Below are positions 1-9,757 of a stretch of 64,000 nt of DNA, piece after piece. The number at the start of each line of letters is the position of its first letter. The first letter of the stretch is position 1. Origin of the DNA: Bacteroides zoogleoformans (GTDB taxonomy: Bacteria > Bacteroidota > Bacteroidia > Bacteroidales > Bacteroidaceae). The translations under genes were made by a program, and so were the position numbers. The notes under the pieces are model-generated. The model worked only from the letters and a program-made list of their open reading frames with translations, was not told where the DNA came from and ran no database searches. The DNA lies in contig NZ_CP027231.1 of assembly GCF_002998435.1 (NCBI RefSeq), positions 1,033,001 through 1,097,000 of the forward strand, in the 5' to 3' direction.

Positions 1-1409
1 TTGGGCGACTGCTGCGAAACAACAAACACCATCCTCCATCCGGGATTCAATATCTGTCGTCCGGTGGCTTTGAACAATATTCGCTCCACTTCACCCAGCA
101 CAGTGGTGGTAGCAAACTGACAATCAGGATAAAACACGGAAATGAAGCGACGCGCAATGAGGTCGTACACCTGCTTCTCCATGTTGCTCAGTGCCTGCGG
201 ATATTGCCCGGTAGGAATAATGGCATGGTGGTCGGTCACCTTGAAATTATCGAACACTTTCTTTGATTTAGGCAATGGTTCCTTTTCCAACGGAGCGGTA
301 AGGCCAACGTAATCACGCAGGCCCTTCAAGATGCCGGGACATTTGGGATAGATGTCTTCGCTAAGGAAAGTTGTATCCACACGTGGATAGGTAACCACTT
401 TTTTCTCATACAGAGATTGTATGGTTTTCAATGTATCATCGGCAGAGAAAGCAAACTTCTTATTGCACTCCACCTGAAGAGAGGTAAGATCGAAAAGTCG
501 GGGGGGGGCCTCCTTGCCATTCTTCTTAACTACCGAAGTAATGGTGAATGGGGCGTGTTTTATCTGCTCCAGTAGAGCAACACCGCAATCATAGTCCGTA
601 ATGGGGTCTATACCGAGGTTATCATCGGTTGGCTTGTTCAAGGCCGAAGTCGCGTTGTTTTTCCGTCCTTCTCCTTGTTTCTCGGCTTCCAAAACAAGTT
701 CTTCCTCACTCTTACGGATAAGAGCGGTGAACGCAGTTTCACGATAAATGGTGCTCAGTACCCAATATTGTTTGGGCACAAAATTCCGAATCTCCAACTG
801 ACGGTTCACTATCAACGCCAAAGTCGGTGTCTGCACACGCCCGATAGAAAGCACCTGTCTGTTTTGTCCATACTTCATTGTATAAAGACGGGTGGCGTTC
901 ATACCAAGCAGCCAATCACCGATGGCACGAGCCAACCCAGCCTCATACAAAGGCTGGAAATCCGAAGCGTCACGCAGTTTGGCAAACCCTTCGCGAATGG
1001 CCTCTTCCGTCAACGAGGAAATCCACAGACGTTTTACCAGACAATGCGCACCGGCTTTTTGCAGCACCCAGCGCTGTATCAATTCCCCTTCCTGCCCGGC
1101 ATCACCGCAGTTTATAATCATATCGGCATGCTGCATGAGGTTTTCTATGACATGAAACTGGCGTTCGTAAGTGGGGTTGCTGATAAGTTTAATTCCGAAA
1201 CGGGGCGGTATCATGGGCAGACTTCCCAAGCTCCACGATTTCCAGTTGGGTGTATATTCGTGCGGTTCTTTCAGCGTACAAAGATGGCCAAAGGTCCAAG
1301 TCACCTGATACCCGTTCCCCTCTATATATCCGTCTTTCTTATCTTTCGCTCCCAAAACATCGGCTATGTCACGTGCCACAGAAGGCTTTTCGGCAATACA
1401 AACTATCAT
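1..1409 (-). CDS. topB: DNA topoisomerase III, C-terminus cut by window edge
   Basis: Type IA topoisomerase that passes single strands to decatenate DNA. From the ATG at 1409 the frame stays open to base 1, about 469 codons, so the C-terminal part lies outside. The Toprim domain is at the N-terminus (MIVCIAEKPSVARDI at residue 1, GDAGQEGE at 102-109), and the catalytic tyrosine is Y341 in the motif TYPRVDT. DHHAIIPTG follows, as expected for TopB. The coding strand has a run of nine C at 508-500, inside GKEAPPRLFDLT; I checked that this copy is in frame. No obvious operon partner; an IS110 element lies upstream. Confidence 0.93.
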   Translation of the reverse strand, partial: MIVCIAEKPSVARDIADVLGAKDKKDGYIEGNGYQVTWTFGHLCTLKEPHEYTPNWKSWSLGSLPMIPPRFGIKLISNPTYERQFHVIENLMQHADMIINCGDAGQEGELIQRWVLQKAGAHCLVKRLWISSLTEEAIREGFAKLRDASDFQPLYEAGLARAIGDWLLGMNATRLYTMKYGQNRQVLSIGRVQTPTLALIVNRQLEIRNFVPKQYWVLSTIYRETAFTALIRKSEEELVLEAEKQGEGRKNNATSALNKPTDDNLGIDPITDYDCGVALLEQIKHAPFTITSVVKKNGKEAPPRLFDLTSLQVECNKKFAFSADDTLKTIQSLYEKKVVTYPRVDTTFLSEDIYPKCPGILKGLRDYVGLTAPLEKEPLPKSKKVFDNFKVTDHHAIIPTGQYPQALSNMEKQVYDLIARRFISVFYPDCQFATTTVLGEVERILFKATGRQILNPGWRMVFVVSQQSP

Positions 1410-1766
1410 TTGTCACTCTTAATTATTCATGGAGCAAAGGTACAAAAAAGGAAGGAAGGATAAAAAAATAAGTGATTATCCATACCGATAAAGTAATATT
1501 GAGACAAAAATGAGAGACTGCTACACAATATTAATAGCCGAAAGCACATTTTATAGCATAAAAAAAAGATTGATGACAGCTGTATTCTATAAAAAGAAGT
1601 AATTTAGTTGCGCTGAAAATTATCTGTTAAAACCATAACCATAAAAAAAGTTCCTATGTTTAAAATCGGAAGTGACGGATAACAGAAGATAGCCCTAAAA
1701 AAGCTATACCATTATAGTTAACTTTGTAAGTGAAAAAAACAATATTAACTCATAACGATATAGCTT
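1410..1766. other. Intergenic region between topB and IS110 transposase
   Basis: About 360 bases, very AT rich. It must hold the topB promoter and the left non-coding end of the IS110 element. An 8-bp inverted repeat (AAGCTATA at 1701-1708, TATAGCTT at 1759-1766) abuts the transposase start codon. A Bacteroides -7 box, TAACTTTG, lies at 1719-1726 within the loop; I see no good -33 box. I could not place the left end of the insertion sequence. Confidence 0.4.
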
Positions 1767-2852
1767 ATGAAACGTGTACAAAGTAACACATTAGATTTTA
1801 GTGGACAAAATATTTACGTAGGAATTGATGTCCACCTGAAGAGTTGGTCGGTAGCAATCTTATCGAAACATTCAGTACTGAGAAGATTCAGACAAGATCC
1901 GGAGCCGGAAGCGTTGCATAAATATTTGGTAAGCAATTATCCGGGTGCCAATTACTTCTCAGTTTATGAAGCCGGTTTCTGTGGCTTCTGGATACACGAG
2001 AAGTTGACGGATTTAGGTATCAACAATATAGTGGTCAATCCTGCGGATGTTCCGACGATGAGCAAGGAGAAATTACGTAAGACCGATGCGGTGGATTGCA
2101 ACAAGCTCGCCCGTGAGTTACGTTCAGGTTCGTTAGAAGGGATATATGTTCCGGGAACTGACATCCTGGAAATGCGCTCTTTGATAAGGCTGAGAAACCT
2201 GATAGTAAAAGACAGCACACGTGCCAAGAACCGTATCAAATCATTGCTTCGTTTCCATGGAGTGGAAATACCGGAAGAATTTACCCGGAGTTCAATCGGG
2301 TGCTGGTCGAAGCGTTTTCTGAATTGGCTGCACTGCCTTGAACTCTCAACGGAGTATGGAAAGAAAACACTGGAGCTTCACCTTGAGCAGTTCATCCGCT
2401 TGAGGAAGATGCTGCTGCAGGAAACACGTGCCATCCGTGAAATATCCCGGAAAGCACCATTCGACAAACCGATACGCCTGCTGACATCCGTTCCGGGTAT
2501 AGGTGTTACAACCGCCGCTACCCTGATGGTCGAGATTGACGATATTGTCCGTTTCAGCAATGCGGACCATTTAGCCTCTTTCATTGGATTGGTTCCCATG
2601 TGTCATTCCAGTGGTGATAATGATAATGTGGGTGACATTACACCCCGTCGGCATTTCATGCTCCGGTGTCTGTTGGTGGAAGCCGCATGGGTTGCCATCC
2701 GGAAAGACCCGGCCATGACAATGGCTTATACGGAATACCGGAAACGGATGAATCCGCAAAAGGCTATTGTGAAAATTGCCAGACGGTTAGTGAACAGAGT
2801 CTATTTTGTACTTAAACATGAAAAGGAATATGTGCCATGTGTTATCAAATGA
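1767..2852 (+). CDS. IS110-family transposase (DEDD recombinase)
   Basis: 361 residues, full length for the family. The N-terminal RuvC-like DEDD domain starts with YVGIDVHLKSW (about residues 17-27), continues with an acidic residue in YEAGFCGFW and KTDAVDCNKLA near residue 110. The C-terminal Transposase_20 domain has a helix-hairpin-helix-like SVPGIGVTTAATLM and a serine-containing FIGLVPMCHSSGD, where the family keeps its catalytic serine. IS110 recombinases are guided by an RNA encoded in the element's non-coding end. No frameshift, so the gene may be active. A different IS110 copy sits at 31338-32303 and shares only family-level similarity. Confidence 0.92.
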   Translation: MKRVQSNTLDFSGQNIYVGIDVHLKSWSVAILSKHSVLRRFRQDPEPEALHKYLVSNYPGANYFSVYEAGFCGFWIHEKLTDLGINNIVVNPADVPTMSKEKLRKTDAVDCNKLARELRSGSLEGIYVPGTDILEMRSLIRLRNLIVKDSTRAKNRIKSLLRFHGVEIPEEFTRSSIGCWSKRFLNWLHCLELSTEYGKKTLELHLEQFIRLRKMLLQETRAIREISRKAPFDKPIRLLTSVPGIGVTTAATLMVEIDDIVRFSNADHLASFIGLVPMCHSSGDNDNVGDITPRRHFMLRCLLVEAAWVAIRKDPAMTMAYTEYRKRMNPQKAIVKIARRLVNRVYFVLKHEKEYVPCVIK

Positions 2853-2858
2853 TATAGA

Positions 2859-3027
2859 ATCCTATAAGGTAAAACAACTTTCTTTTGAGAGAAATACTAC
2901 ATATCTTTTGCGGCTTTGAAGTCCGCTCAAAAAAGTCTGTAACTCTCATTACATGGTTTGACTGATAAAGGAACTTGCGGCTCACTTCGTTGATGTCCGC
3001 TGTGGAAAGTTTGTTTTACCATAGGAT
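2859..3027 (+). ncRNA. Candidate guide (bridge/seek) RNA region of the IS110 element
   Basis: Directly 3' of the transposase stop, an imperfect ~23-bp inverted repeat (2859-2882 with 3005-3027; left arm begins ATCCTAT and carries GGTAAAACA, right arm carries TGTTTTACC and ATAGGAT) closes a ~120-base segment. Inside are two similar small hairpins: GCGG 2910-2913 with CCGC 2923-2926, and GCGG 2977-2980 with CCGC 2997-3000, each followed by T. A long stem enclosing two loops is what IS110/IS1111 guide RNAs look like, and in IS1111-type elements they can lie at the transposase 3' side. Function is inferred from position and fold only. Confidence 0.4.
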
Positions 3028-3030
3028 TTT

Positions 3031-3185
3031 GGCTCAGGTTTTCTTAGCCATATCAGACAGTATCAGTAATACAAAAAGAGAGGCGTGTAACCGCCTCCAC
3101 AAGTAGCATTACTGCGTGCCGTCAGGATGCTTATCGCTGGTAGGTTGCTCCTCAGCAGAGCCTACTTCCTCTTAACATCCTGATA
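3031..3185. other. Structured intergenic segment upstream of the sulfatase
   Basis: Between the IS110 end and the sulfatase gene lie several short stems: GAGGCG/CGCCTC near 3080-3098, GTAGG/CCTAC near 3140-3165, and an outer perfect pair TCAGGATG (3122-3129) with CATCCTGA (3176-3183). There is no U-tract directly after the outer stem, so it is not a simple terminator. It could belong to the IS end or be a leader structure of the sulfatase mRNA. I recognise no known riboswitch. Confidence 0.3.
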
Positions 3186-3244
3186 CAAAGATATAATACA
3201 AAAGTTAATTATTAATGAATTATCCAACTTTGTTTGGATTTTAA

Positions 3245-4630
3245 ATGGAAAACAACGATATGATAAAACAAATCCTTATGAAGCGTTTGGCTTTTTTTTC
3301 ATTACTATGCCCGTCTGCGGTTTCTGCCACCGAACGCCCTAACATCATCTACATCTTCACCGACCAACAGACAGCCAGTGCCATGAGCTGCACCGGAAAT
3401 CCGGACTTACGCACTCCCAATCTTGACAGATTGGCAGCTGCCGGCATCATGTTCAAAAATGCTTATTGCACAGCTCCCCTCAGCGGCCCTTCACGAAGCT
3501 CCATGTTTACCGGATACTATCCGGGTGCGGTAGGATTATCCGTCAATGGGGCGCCCATGCCCGACTCTCTCGAGGCACAAACGTTGGGTACATTAGTAAA
3601 AAATACAGGATACGAATGTGCCTACGGCGGCAAATGGCATTTGCCTTTGCTTGACATCCCCGACAAGTTATACGGTTTTGAGAATATATACAGACACTGC
3701 GATGACGGACTGGCCGAGGCTTGCGTAGAATACCTCGCGCGCGAACATAAAAAGCCGTTTTTTTTAGTTGCGTCATACGACAATCCGCATAACATCTGCG
3801 AATATGCACGAAGCCAGAATTTACCTTACGGCAATATCGACATTCCCGACATACGAGACTGCCCGGGACTGCCTGCCAATTTTGCCAAGAATCCATATGA
3901 CGCCGATGTCATCGAAAACGAAAGGAGCAACAATTATAAAGTATATCCCACCGCCAACTTCACTCCTGAAGACTGGCGCATGTACCGATACAATTATTAT
4001 CGTCTGGTAGAAAAAGTAGATAAAGAAATCGGTAAAATCATTGATGCCATCGATAAATACAATCTCTGGAAGAATACGGTCGTGATTTTCTCGAGCGACC
4101 ACGGCGACGGTACAGGCGCTCATCATTGGAATCAGAAATCAGCCTTATATGAAGAAGTCGTCAACATCCCCCTTATCGTCACGCTGCCGGGCAAAAAGAA
4201 TGCAGGCAAGACGCTTCCACAACTCATCAGCAACGGTGTAGATTTTTTCGTTTCCGTGTGTGACTGGACGGGAGCCAAGAGACCTGAAGGCACAGCCGGG
4301 ATATCTTTCCGCAGAATTGCAGAAGAAGGGAATTACCAAAATCCGCATCAAGAATATGTCATTACCGAAACACAGTTCGACGGAAGTAAGACAAGAGGCT
4401 GGGCTGTACGCAGCGAACGTTACAAATATGTGCTATACGACAAAGGAAGGTATCGCGAGCAACTGTTCGATATGCAGAAGGACAGAGGAGAAATGAGAAA
4501 CCTGGTAATGGAGAATGCTTACGATAAAGAACTGCAAAAACATCGGGATATCCTCGAGAAATGGATGAGGATGTATAACATACGTCCTACCCGTCCGATA
4601 CTGCACGATGTTCCGGGCAAAAGGCTCTAA
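3245..4630 (+). CDS. Secreted S-type sulfatase
   Basis: Family S1 sulfatase, likely removing sulfate from host glycans or glycosaminoglycans in the periplasm. Residue S80 in LSGPSRSS fits the S-x-P-S-R signature, so it would need maturation to formylglycine by an anSME-type enzyme, which is not in this window. Metal/active-site segments include IIYIFTDQQ (D40) and IFSSDHGDGTGAHH. The N-terminus carries a signal peptide; translation may start at 3245, 3260 or 3278, and the last two give a cleaner signal (MKRLAFFSLLCPSAVSA). The length of 461 residues is normal. It stands alone, with no SusCD partner next to it. Exact substrate not predictable. Confidence 0.88.
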   Translation: MENNDMIKQILMKRLAFFSLLCPSAVSATERPNIIYIFTDQQTASAMSCTGNPDLRTPNLDRLAAAGIMFKNAYCTAPLSGPSRSSMFTGYYPGAVGLSVNGAPMPDSLEAQTLGTLVKNTGYECAYGGKWHLPLLDIPDKLYGFENIYRHCDDGLAEACVEYLAREHKKPFFLVASYDNPHNICEYARSQNLPYGNIDIPDIRDCPGLPANFAKNPYDADVIENERSNNYKVYPTANFTPEDWRMYRYNYYRLVEKVDKEIGKIIDAIDKYNLWKNTVVIFSSDHGDGTGAHHWNQKSALYEEVVNIPLIVTLPGKKNAGKTLPQLISNGVDFFVSVCDWTGAKRPEGTAGISFRRIAEEGNYQNPHQEYVITETQFDGSKTRGWAVRSERYKYVLYDKGRYREQLFDMQKDRGEMRNLVMENAYDKELQKHRDILEKWMRMYNIRPTRPILHDVPGKRL

Positions 4631-4739
4631 AAAAACGGATTGTTCCGAAAGGCATGTGGAAAATTAAACCGCCTCAGGCTCAGTTCCATAAATCTGTTGG
4701 CAGTTCATGACTTCTTAAGGGCTACCTCTTCCTTAAAAT

Positions 4740-4806
4740 GTGAGGATACCTTCTGAGGTATGGGAGTAGCTTCCGTAAGGTGTGAGCCGGATAAAGCCAT
4801 CCTCAC
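4740..4806 (+). terminator. Hairpin after the sulfatase, possible terminator
   Basis: A perfect 8-bp pair, GTGAGGAT 4740-4747 and ATCCTCAC 4799-4806, encloses a loop with a smaller ACCT/AGGT stem and is followed by TAAAAAAAC. It has no T-run on the plus strand, so its role as a terminator is uncertain. Confidence 0.3.
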
Positions 4807-4848
4807 TAAAAAAACTACTGACCCTCATAAAGAGGAAACACAAAGACA

Positions 4849-4910
4849 TAAAAAAAGGAGTACCGCTGTACTCCAACCTTTGTTAACCTTAAATCTAATA
4901 CTATGAAAAC
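4849..4910 (-). ncRNA. Candidate small RNA with own promoter and terminator
   Basis: On the minus strand a promoter (4917-4947) is followed by about 60 bases without a plausible gene and then by a perfect intrinsic terminator: GGAGTAC/GTACTCC (4857-4874) with a four-base loop and a run of seven U (4856-4850). This gives a ~62-nt RNA. The 3' half of the RNA (…AAGGTTAACAAAGGTTGGAG) resembles the second candidate at 63207-63286. I recall this segment as a recurrent intergenic element in Bacteroides genomes but cannot verify it. Target and function unknown. Confidence 0.55.
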
Positions 4911-4916
4911 ACATTG

Positions 4917-4947
4917 CAAATGTACGAGTTTTGAAGTAACCTGCAAA
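4917..4947 (-). promoter_or_regulatory. Bacteroides promoter for the small RNA
   Basis: Read on the minus strand: TTTG (4947-4944), 19 bases, TACATTTG (4924-4917). This matches the Bacteroides -33/-7 consensus exactly. A start site about 7 bases downstream gives the RNA at 4849-4910. Confidence 0.65.
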
Positions 4948-4987
4948 TTTTACAAGAGGAAAAGAGTGTTATATAACACAGATTAAG

Positions 4988-5026
4988 AAAAAGGAGCGAA
5001 AACGCAAAGATCTCCCGCTCCTTTTT
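4988..5026. terminator. Bidirectional intrinsic terminator
   Basis: Perfect 11-bp stem AAAAAGGAGCG / CGCTCCTTTTT around a 17-base loop. Runs of A and T on both sides let it work on both strands. It lies about 90 bases past the stop of the methylmalonyl-CoA mutase operon and is its likely end. Confidence 0.75.
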
Positions 5027-5115
5027 AACATTCGTCACTAATATCATTCTCCTTAATCAAGGACATTGTCTCTTATCAGAGGACGCCTTCGCAAAAGGAT
5101 GATATTATGCTTTTC

Positions 5116-7263
5116 TTATTCTTCGTCCAACAAGATTTCAAGAATCTGGCAGGCAGCCTTTGCCACCGGAGTACCCGGACCGAAGATTGCAGCCACACCT
5201 GCTTTATAGAGGAAATCGTAATCTTGCGCAGGGATTACGCCACCGGCAATTACTATGATGTCCTCACGGCCCAACTTCTTGAGCTCTTCGATGATCTGCG
5301 GAACCAATGTTTTGTGTCCGGCAGCCAGTGAAGAAACTCCCACTACATGGACGTCGTTTTCCACAGCTTCACGAGCCGCTTCGGCAGGAGTCTGAAACAA
5401 CGGTCCCATATCCACGTCGAAGCCGCAATCGGCATATCCGGTTGCCACCACTTTGGCACCACGGTCGTGACCGTCCTGCCCCATCTTGGCTATCATAATA
5501 CGAGGTTGACGTCCCTCTTTCTTTGCAAACTTCTCGGCCAACTCGCAGGCACGCTGGAAGTCACTGTCATTCTTACTTTCTGATGAATACACGCCTGAAA
5601 TAGTTCTGATTATTGCTTTATAACGTCCTACAATCTTTTCGCAAGCATAAGAGATTTCGCCCAAAGTAGAGCGAACCCGAGCTGCTTCTACCGCCAGTTC
5701 AAGCAAGTTGCCCTTTCCGGTCTTCACACACTCGGTGATGGCTTCCAACGCCTTATCCACTTCGGCTTGATTACGCCCTTCTTTCAGACGTTTCAAATTC
5801 TCGATTTGCTCTTGTCGAACGGCCGTGTTGTCAATCTCAAGGATGTCAATCGGAGCCTCTTTCTCCAGACGATACTTATTCACGCCTACGATGGTCTGCG
5901 AACCACTGTCAATACGCGCCTGCGTACGTGCGGCCGCCTCTTCGATACGCATCTTGGGGATGCCCGTCTCGATGGCTTTCGCCATACCACCGAGCTTCTC
6001 CACTTCTTGCAGAAGCTCCCAAGCCTTGTGAGCCAGCTCATTGGTCAGAGACTCTACATAATAAGAACCTCCCCAAGGGTCGACGTTCTTACAGATATAA
6101 GTCTCCTCTTGAATATAAATCTGAGTATTACGTGCAATACGTGCGGAGAAATCGGTCGGCAGTGCAATCGCCTCGTCAAGCGCATTGGTGTGCAACGACT
6201 GCGTATGTCCCAATGCGGCCGCCATCGCTTCGATGCAAGTACGACCAACGTTATTGAAGGGGTCTTGCTCGGTCAGCGACCAGCCGGAAGTCTGGGAGTG
6301 CGTACGCAAAGCCAAAGATTTAGGATTCTTCGGATTGAACTGCTTCACAATCTTTGCCCACAACATACGGGCTGCGCGCATCTTGGCTATTTCCATGAAG
6401 TGGTTGGTACCGATGGCCCAGAAGAATGAAAGGCGCGGGGCGAAAGCATCGATATCAATGCCGGCAGCAGTTCCGGCACGCAAATATTCCAGTCCATCCG
6501 CCAAGGTATACGCCAGCTCGATGTCCGCCGTAGCACCGGCCTCCTGCATGTGATAGCCGGAAATGGAGATAGAGTTGAACTTAGGCATCTTCTGCGAAGT
6601 ATATTCAAAGATGTCAGAGATAATCTTCATGGAGAATGCAGGAGGATAGATATAGGTATTACGCACCATGAACTCTTTTAGAATGTCATTCTGAATAGTA
6701 CCTGCCATCTCTTCCAACTTGGCTCCCTGTTCCAGGCCGGCATTGATGTAGAACGCCATAACGGGAAGCACAGCGCCATTCATGGTCATGGAAACAGACA
6801 TCTTGCTCAAAGGAATGCCGTCGAAAAGAACCTTCATGTTCTCCAACGAACAGATGGACACACCGGCTTTACCCACATCGCCCACTACCCGTTCGTGGTC
6901 GGGGTCGTAGCCGCGGTGAGTAGCCAAGTCGAAGGCTACGGATAAACCTTTCTGCCCGGAAGCCAGATTACGGCGATAGAAAGCATTAGACTCTTCGGCC
7001 GTCGAGAAACCCGCATATTGGCGGATAGTCCAAGGGCGCAGCGTGTACATCACAGAGTATGGTCCGCGCAAATAGGGAGGAAGACCGGCGGCATAATTCA
7101 GATGCTCCATTCCTTCGAGGTCTTCTTTTGTATAAACAGGCTTTACTTCAATATGCTCCGGCGTTTTCCAGTCTGCCCGGATGCCATTGGCCTTTTGCCA
7201 CTCGGTTCCGTTGACAGGGCGGAAAGCGGCATATATATCTAAGTTCTTAAAATCTTTTCTCAT
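5116..7263 (-). CDS. mutB: Methylmalonyl-CoA mutase, large (B12-binding) subunit
   Basis: Adenosylcobalamin enzyme that interconverts succinyl-CoA and methylmalonyl-CoA on the propionate-forming branch used by Bacteroides. 715 residues, full length. The N-terminal TIM-barrel domain includes [18 protein letters not shown]; the C-terminal cobalamin-binding domain has the base-off motif D597-G-H599-D-R-G602 followed by [10 protein letters not shown] and [10 protein letters not shown]. It starts one base after the stop of mutA, so both are one operon. No mutase chaperone (MeaB) or epimerase gene lies in this window. Confidence 0.96.
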   Translation of the reverse strand: MRKDFKNLDIYAAFRPVNGTEWQKANGIRADWKTPEHIEVKPVYTKEDLEGMEHLNYAAGLPPYLRGPYSVMYTLRPWTIRQYAGFSTAEESNAFYRRNLASGQKGLSVAFDLATHRGYDPDHERVVGDVGKAGVSICSLENMKVLFDGIPLSKMSVSMTMNGAVLPVMAFYINAGLEQGAKLEEMAGTIQNDILKEFMVRNTYIYPPAFSMKIISDIFEYTSQKMPKFNSISISGYHMQEAGATADIELAYTLADGLEYLRAGTAAGIDIDAFAPRLSFFWAIGTNHFMEIAKMRAARMLWAKIVKQFNPKNPKSLALRTHSQTSGWSLTEQDPFNNVGRTCIEAMAAALGHTQSLHTNALDEAIALPTDFSARIARNTQIYIQEETYICKNVDPWGGSYYVESLTNELAHKAWELLQEVEKLGGMAKAIETGIPKMRIEEAAARTQARIDSGSQTIVGVNKYRLEKEAPIDILEIDNTAVRQEQIENLKRLKEGRNQAEVDKALEAITECVKTGKGNLLELAVEAARVRSTLGEISYACEKIVGRYKAIIRTISGVYSSESKNDSDFQRACELAEKFAKKEGRQPRIMIAKMGQDGHDRGAKVVATGYADCGFDVDMGPLFQTPAEAAREAVENDVHVVGVSSLAAGHKTLVPQIIEELKKLGREDIIVIAGGVIPAQDYDFLYKAGVAAIFGPGTPVAKAACQILEILLDEE

Positions 7264-7264
7264 T

Positions 7265-9154
7265 TTACTTCAAAAGTTTAGCGTTGTATTCCTTTAATGT
7301 TTCCAATACGTTGACACGAACATGGATAAAGTTCTCGATGCCGGCAGCCTTCAGCTCATCCATACACGCGGGAGCGCCCGCCACGATGAACATGGCACGG
7401 CCGTTCAAAGCCTTGAAAGTCGGAACGGCATACTCGGCATATTCATCATCGCTCGAGCAAAGCACCACAATATCAGCCTTGGTAGCCATGGCGGCTTCCA
7501 CGCCTTCTTCTACTGTGGGGAAGCCGAGGTTATCAATAACTTCATATCCGGCACAAGCCAGGAAGTTGCATGAGAATTGCGCACGCGCCTGACGCATCGC
7601 CAAATTGCCGATGGTCAGCATAAAGGCTTTCGGACGTTTACCCGAAGCTTCTGTCTCCAGACGCAGAGCCTCGAACTCGCTAGCCGCACGGTTGAAGTTC
7701 AATGTAGGAACATCCTTTTCGCATGTATCATCATGGCCGCCGCAACAACCTGTTGCCTCAACCGGCTTCTTTTCACCCGCTTTTTCATTGAAGTTGGGGA
7801 ACTGATTGGTGCCCAGCAATACTTCCTTACGCTTGGCCACATCGGCATGACGCTTATCGTTGCTTTCGTTCACGGCAGCTTGCACCTTACCGGCTTTGAC
7901 GGCGTTGTAGAACCCGCCTTCTTCTTCCACGGCCAGGAACAACTCCCAAGCCTGCTTGGCAATAGCCACAGTCAGGTTTTCAATGTAGTAAGAACCGGCA
8001 GCCGGGTCAATGACCTTGTCAAAGTGAGATTCTTCTTTCAGCAATAACTGCTGGTTACGAGCCATACGCTCGGAGAATTCATTAGACGCCTCGTAGGTCT
8101 TGTCGAACGGAACAACCGTCATCGAGTCAACGCCGGCAAGAGCGGCACTCATGGCCTCGGTCTGTGTGCGCAACAGATTTACGTACGCGTCAAACAAAGT
8201 AAGATTGAAAGTGGAAGTTTCAGCATGAATGTTCATCTTGGCTGCGTTGTGGCACTCATCTTGCTCACCCTTATTTTTGCATTCCGAGGTATAAGTCGCC
8301 ACGATATTCGCCCACAGCATACGGGCTGCACGGAATTTGGCTATCTCAAGGAAATAATTAGAACTGATGCCGAAGTTGAATTTCATCTTCCCGGCTACCA
8401 AAGCAGCGGGAAGTCCCGCATCGGTCAACCGGTTCATGTATTCATTGCCCCAGGCCAGTGCATAGCCCAATTCTTGATAGATATATGCACCGGCATTGTT
8501 CAGCGTCAGCGCACTCACATTCAGCACACGATACCGCGGAAGTTCGGCAGTAGCCTCAATCAACGCCTTGGCCGTTGCCACCATGTCGCCCTTTTCTTTG
8601 CCTCTGGTCAACATCTTGTTAAAGAAGTCATAGCCAATGGAGCCTTGCAACTTCGATAAATCATAACCTTTCTTCCGGAAGTAAGCCGCGAGAAGCTCAG
8701 CAAGCTCTACCACATGTCCCTGGCAGGTAGAGAAGTTGAGTTCGACACATTCGGCGCAGATGTCTTTCAAGAGCGTTTCAATGTACTCTGCGCTCAGCTC
8801 TTTGGCTTTCACCTGAAAAGAAAGAGAGTCGATACCCTTATTCAAGATGTTCAGTGCCTTGGCATTGGCCTCTTTAGGAGATTCGACCCTGATTTCTTGC
8901 CGGACAAACCATTCGTTGTTGTCCTTCTTGGTTCCTCTGAGGTAGGGGAACTCGCCGGGAAGAGCGTCTGTGGTTTTCAAGCCCTCGAGGTCTTCCATGC
9001 GGTAGAAAGGTTTCACCTTAAATCCTTCGTTTGTTTTCCAAACGAGTTTCTTCTCATAGTCCGCGCCTTTCAGGTCGGCGATGACCTTCTCCATCCACTC
9101 CTCAGTGGAAATGGGAGAGAAGTCTGAGAAGAGTTTTTCTTTACTGTCTGCCAT
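7265..9154 (-). CDS. mutA: Methylmalonyl-CoA mutase, small subunit
   Basis: Partner of the large subunit at 5116-7263. 629 residues with the same barrel domain, then a degenerate B12-type Rossmann domain ([16 protein letters not shown] … [15 protein letters not shown]) that lacks DxHxxG. This is the rule for the non-catalytic subunit. A Cys-rich linker ([15 protein letters not shown], about residues 470-485) sits between the two domains. First gene of the operon, with a good promoter at 9212-9241. Confidence 0.94.
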   Translation of the reverse strand: MADSKEKLFSDFSPISTEEWMEKVIADLKGADYEKKLVWKTNEGFKVKPFYRMEDLEGLKTTDALPGEFPYLRGTKKDNNEWFVRQEIRVESPKEANAKALNILNKGIDSLSFQVKAKELSAEYIETLLKDICAECVELNFSTCQGHVVELAELLAAYFRKKGYDLSKLQGSIGYDFFNKMLTRGKEKGDMVATAKALIEATAELPRYRVLNVSALTLNNAGAYIYQELGYALAWGNEYMNRLTDAGLPAALVAGKMKFNFGISSNYFLEIAKFRAARMLWANIVATYTSECKNKGEQDECHNAAKMNIHAETSTFNLTLFDAYVNLLRTQTEAMSAALAGVDSMTVVPFDKTYEASNEFSERMARNQQLLLKEESHFDKVIDPAAGSYYIENLTVAIAKQAWELFLAVEEEGGFYNAVKAGKVQAAVNESNDKRHADVAKRKEVLLGTNQFPNFNEKAGEKKPVEATGCCGGHDDTCEKDVPTLNFNRAASEFEALRLETEASGKRPKAFMLTIGNLAMRQARAQFSCNFLACAGYEVIDNLGFPTVEEGVEAAMATKADIVVLCSSDDEYAEYAVPTFKALNGRAMFIVAGAPACMDELKAAGIENFIHVRVNVLETLKEYNAKLLK

Positions 9155-9211
9155 AGTTTATTTAAAATTAAAAATAGATGAATATTATTCATTTTGTTGT
9201 CAAGAGACTTG

Positions 9212-9241
9212 CAAATATACTGAATTACTTAGAAGAACAAA
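9212..9241 (-). promoter_or_regulatory. Promoter of mutAB
   Basis: Minus strand: TTTG (9241-9238), 18 bases, TATATTTG (9219-9212), about 57 bases before the mutA start. One base short of the usual 19-21 spacing. I see no cobalamin riboswitch between it and the gene. Confidence 0.6.
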
Positions 9242-9388
9242 GCGTTTTAGAGAAAAATAGCATGCCCTCGTAACCATCTGTCAATTGCCGGAAGTGGGTA
9301 TCTGCCACTTTCATCCCGTTTTTTGCAAAGTCCAAGATTTTTTTAGAAAAATCTCCGAAATATATTTTTTAGAGCCGCTAAAAAGCTA

Positions 9389-9396
9389 TATATTTG
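9389..9396 (+). promoter_or_regulatory. -7 box of the HU gene promoter
   Basis: TATATTTG matches the Bacteroides -7 consensus TAnnTTTG and lies 52 bases before the HU start codon. The -33 region is only T-rich (near 9365), so the match there is weak. Confidence 0.5.
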
Positions 9397-9447
9397 CAGT
9401 CCAAAAAATTAGGAAAACTATAGTAATAATATTTTTTTTTAAAGAAA

Positions 9448-9723
9448 ATGACTAAAGCTGATATTGTAAACGAAATCACAAAGAACACCGGAATTGATAA
9501 GGCCACTGTACTTACAACCGTTGAAGCATTCATGGACGCTGTAAAAGCATCCCTATCCAAAGATGAGAATGTTTATCTTCGTGGGTTTGGTAGTTTTGTA
9601 GTGAAGAAGAGAGCTCAGAAAACAGCTCGCAACATCTCTAAAAACACCACTATAATCATTCCGGAACATAATATTCCGGCATTTAAACCTGCAAAAACAT
9701 TCACTTTATCAGTGAAAAAATAA
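9448..9723 (+). CDS. HU/IHF-family DNA-binding protein
   Basis: 91-residue histone-like protein that bends and packs DNA as a dimer. It begins MTKADIVNEITKNTGIDKATV, has the family signature at GFGSFVVKKRAQKTARN and an IPAFKPAKTF end typical of the beta-arm and C-terminal helix. The tip of the beta arm has the usual proline (EHNIPAFKP). Monocistronic or co-transcribed with the small basic protein 34 bases downstream. Strong AT-rich leader with a -7 box at 9389-9396. Confidence 0.93.
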   Translation: MTKADIVNEITKNTGIDKATVLTTVEAFMDAVKASLSKDENVYLRGFGSFVVKKRAQKTARNISKNTTIIIPEHNIPAFKPAKTFTLSVKK

Positions 9724-9757
9724 CAAACAATAGTATTAACCCATAAAAATTGAAGCT

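Larger units (their letters stand above)
1701..3027 (+). mobile_element. IS110-family insertion sequence (ends approximate)
   Basis: Holds one transposase gene flanked by non-coding, hairpin-rich ends, the usual form of IS110/IS1111 elements. These elements lack classical terminal inverted repeats and usually make no clear target duplication, so the ends given are only the outermost structured segments I could see. The element separates topB from the sulfatase gene. Confidence 0.55.

Noticed and set aside
500..508. Apparent frameshift of topB at the nine-base tract
   Set aside because: Recounting gives GCC CCC CCC CGA, which keeps APPRLFDLT in frame. The gene simply runs off the window edge.
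675..1463. Long plus-strand frame opposite topB
   Set aside because: Antisense shadow of topB; no family resemblance and no promoter.
9155..9447. Cobalamin riboswitch before the B12-dependent mutase
   Set aside because: None of the conserved B12-box text is visible in the leader or intergenic region.
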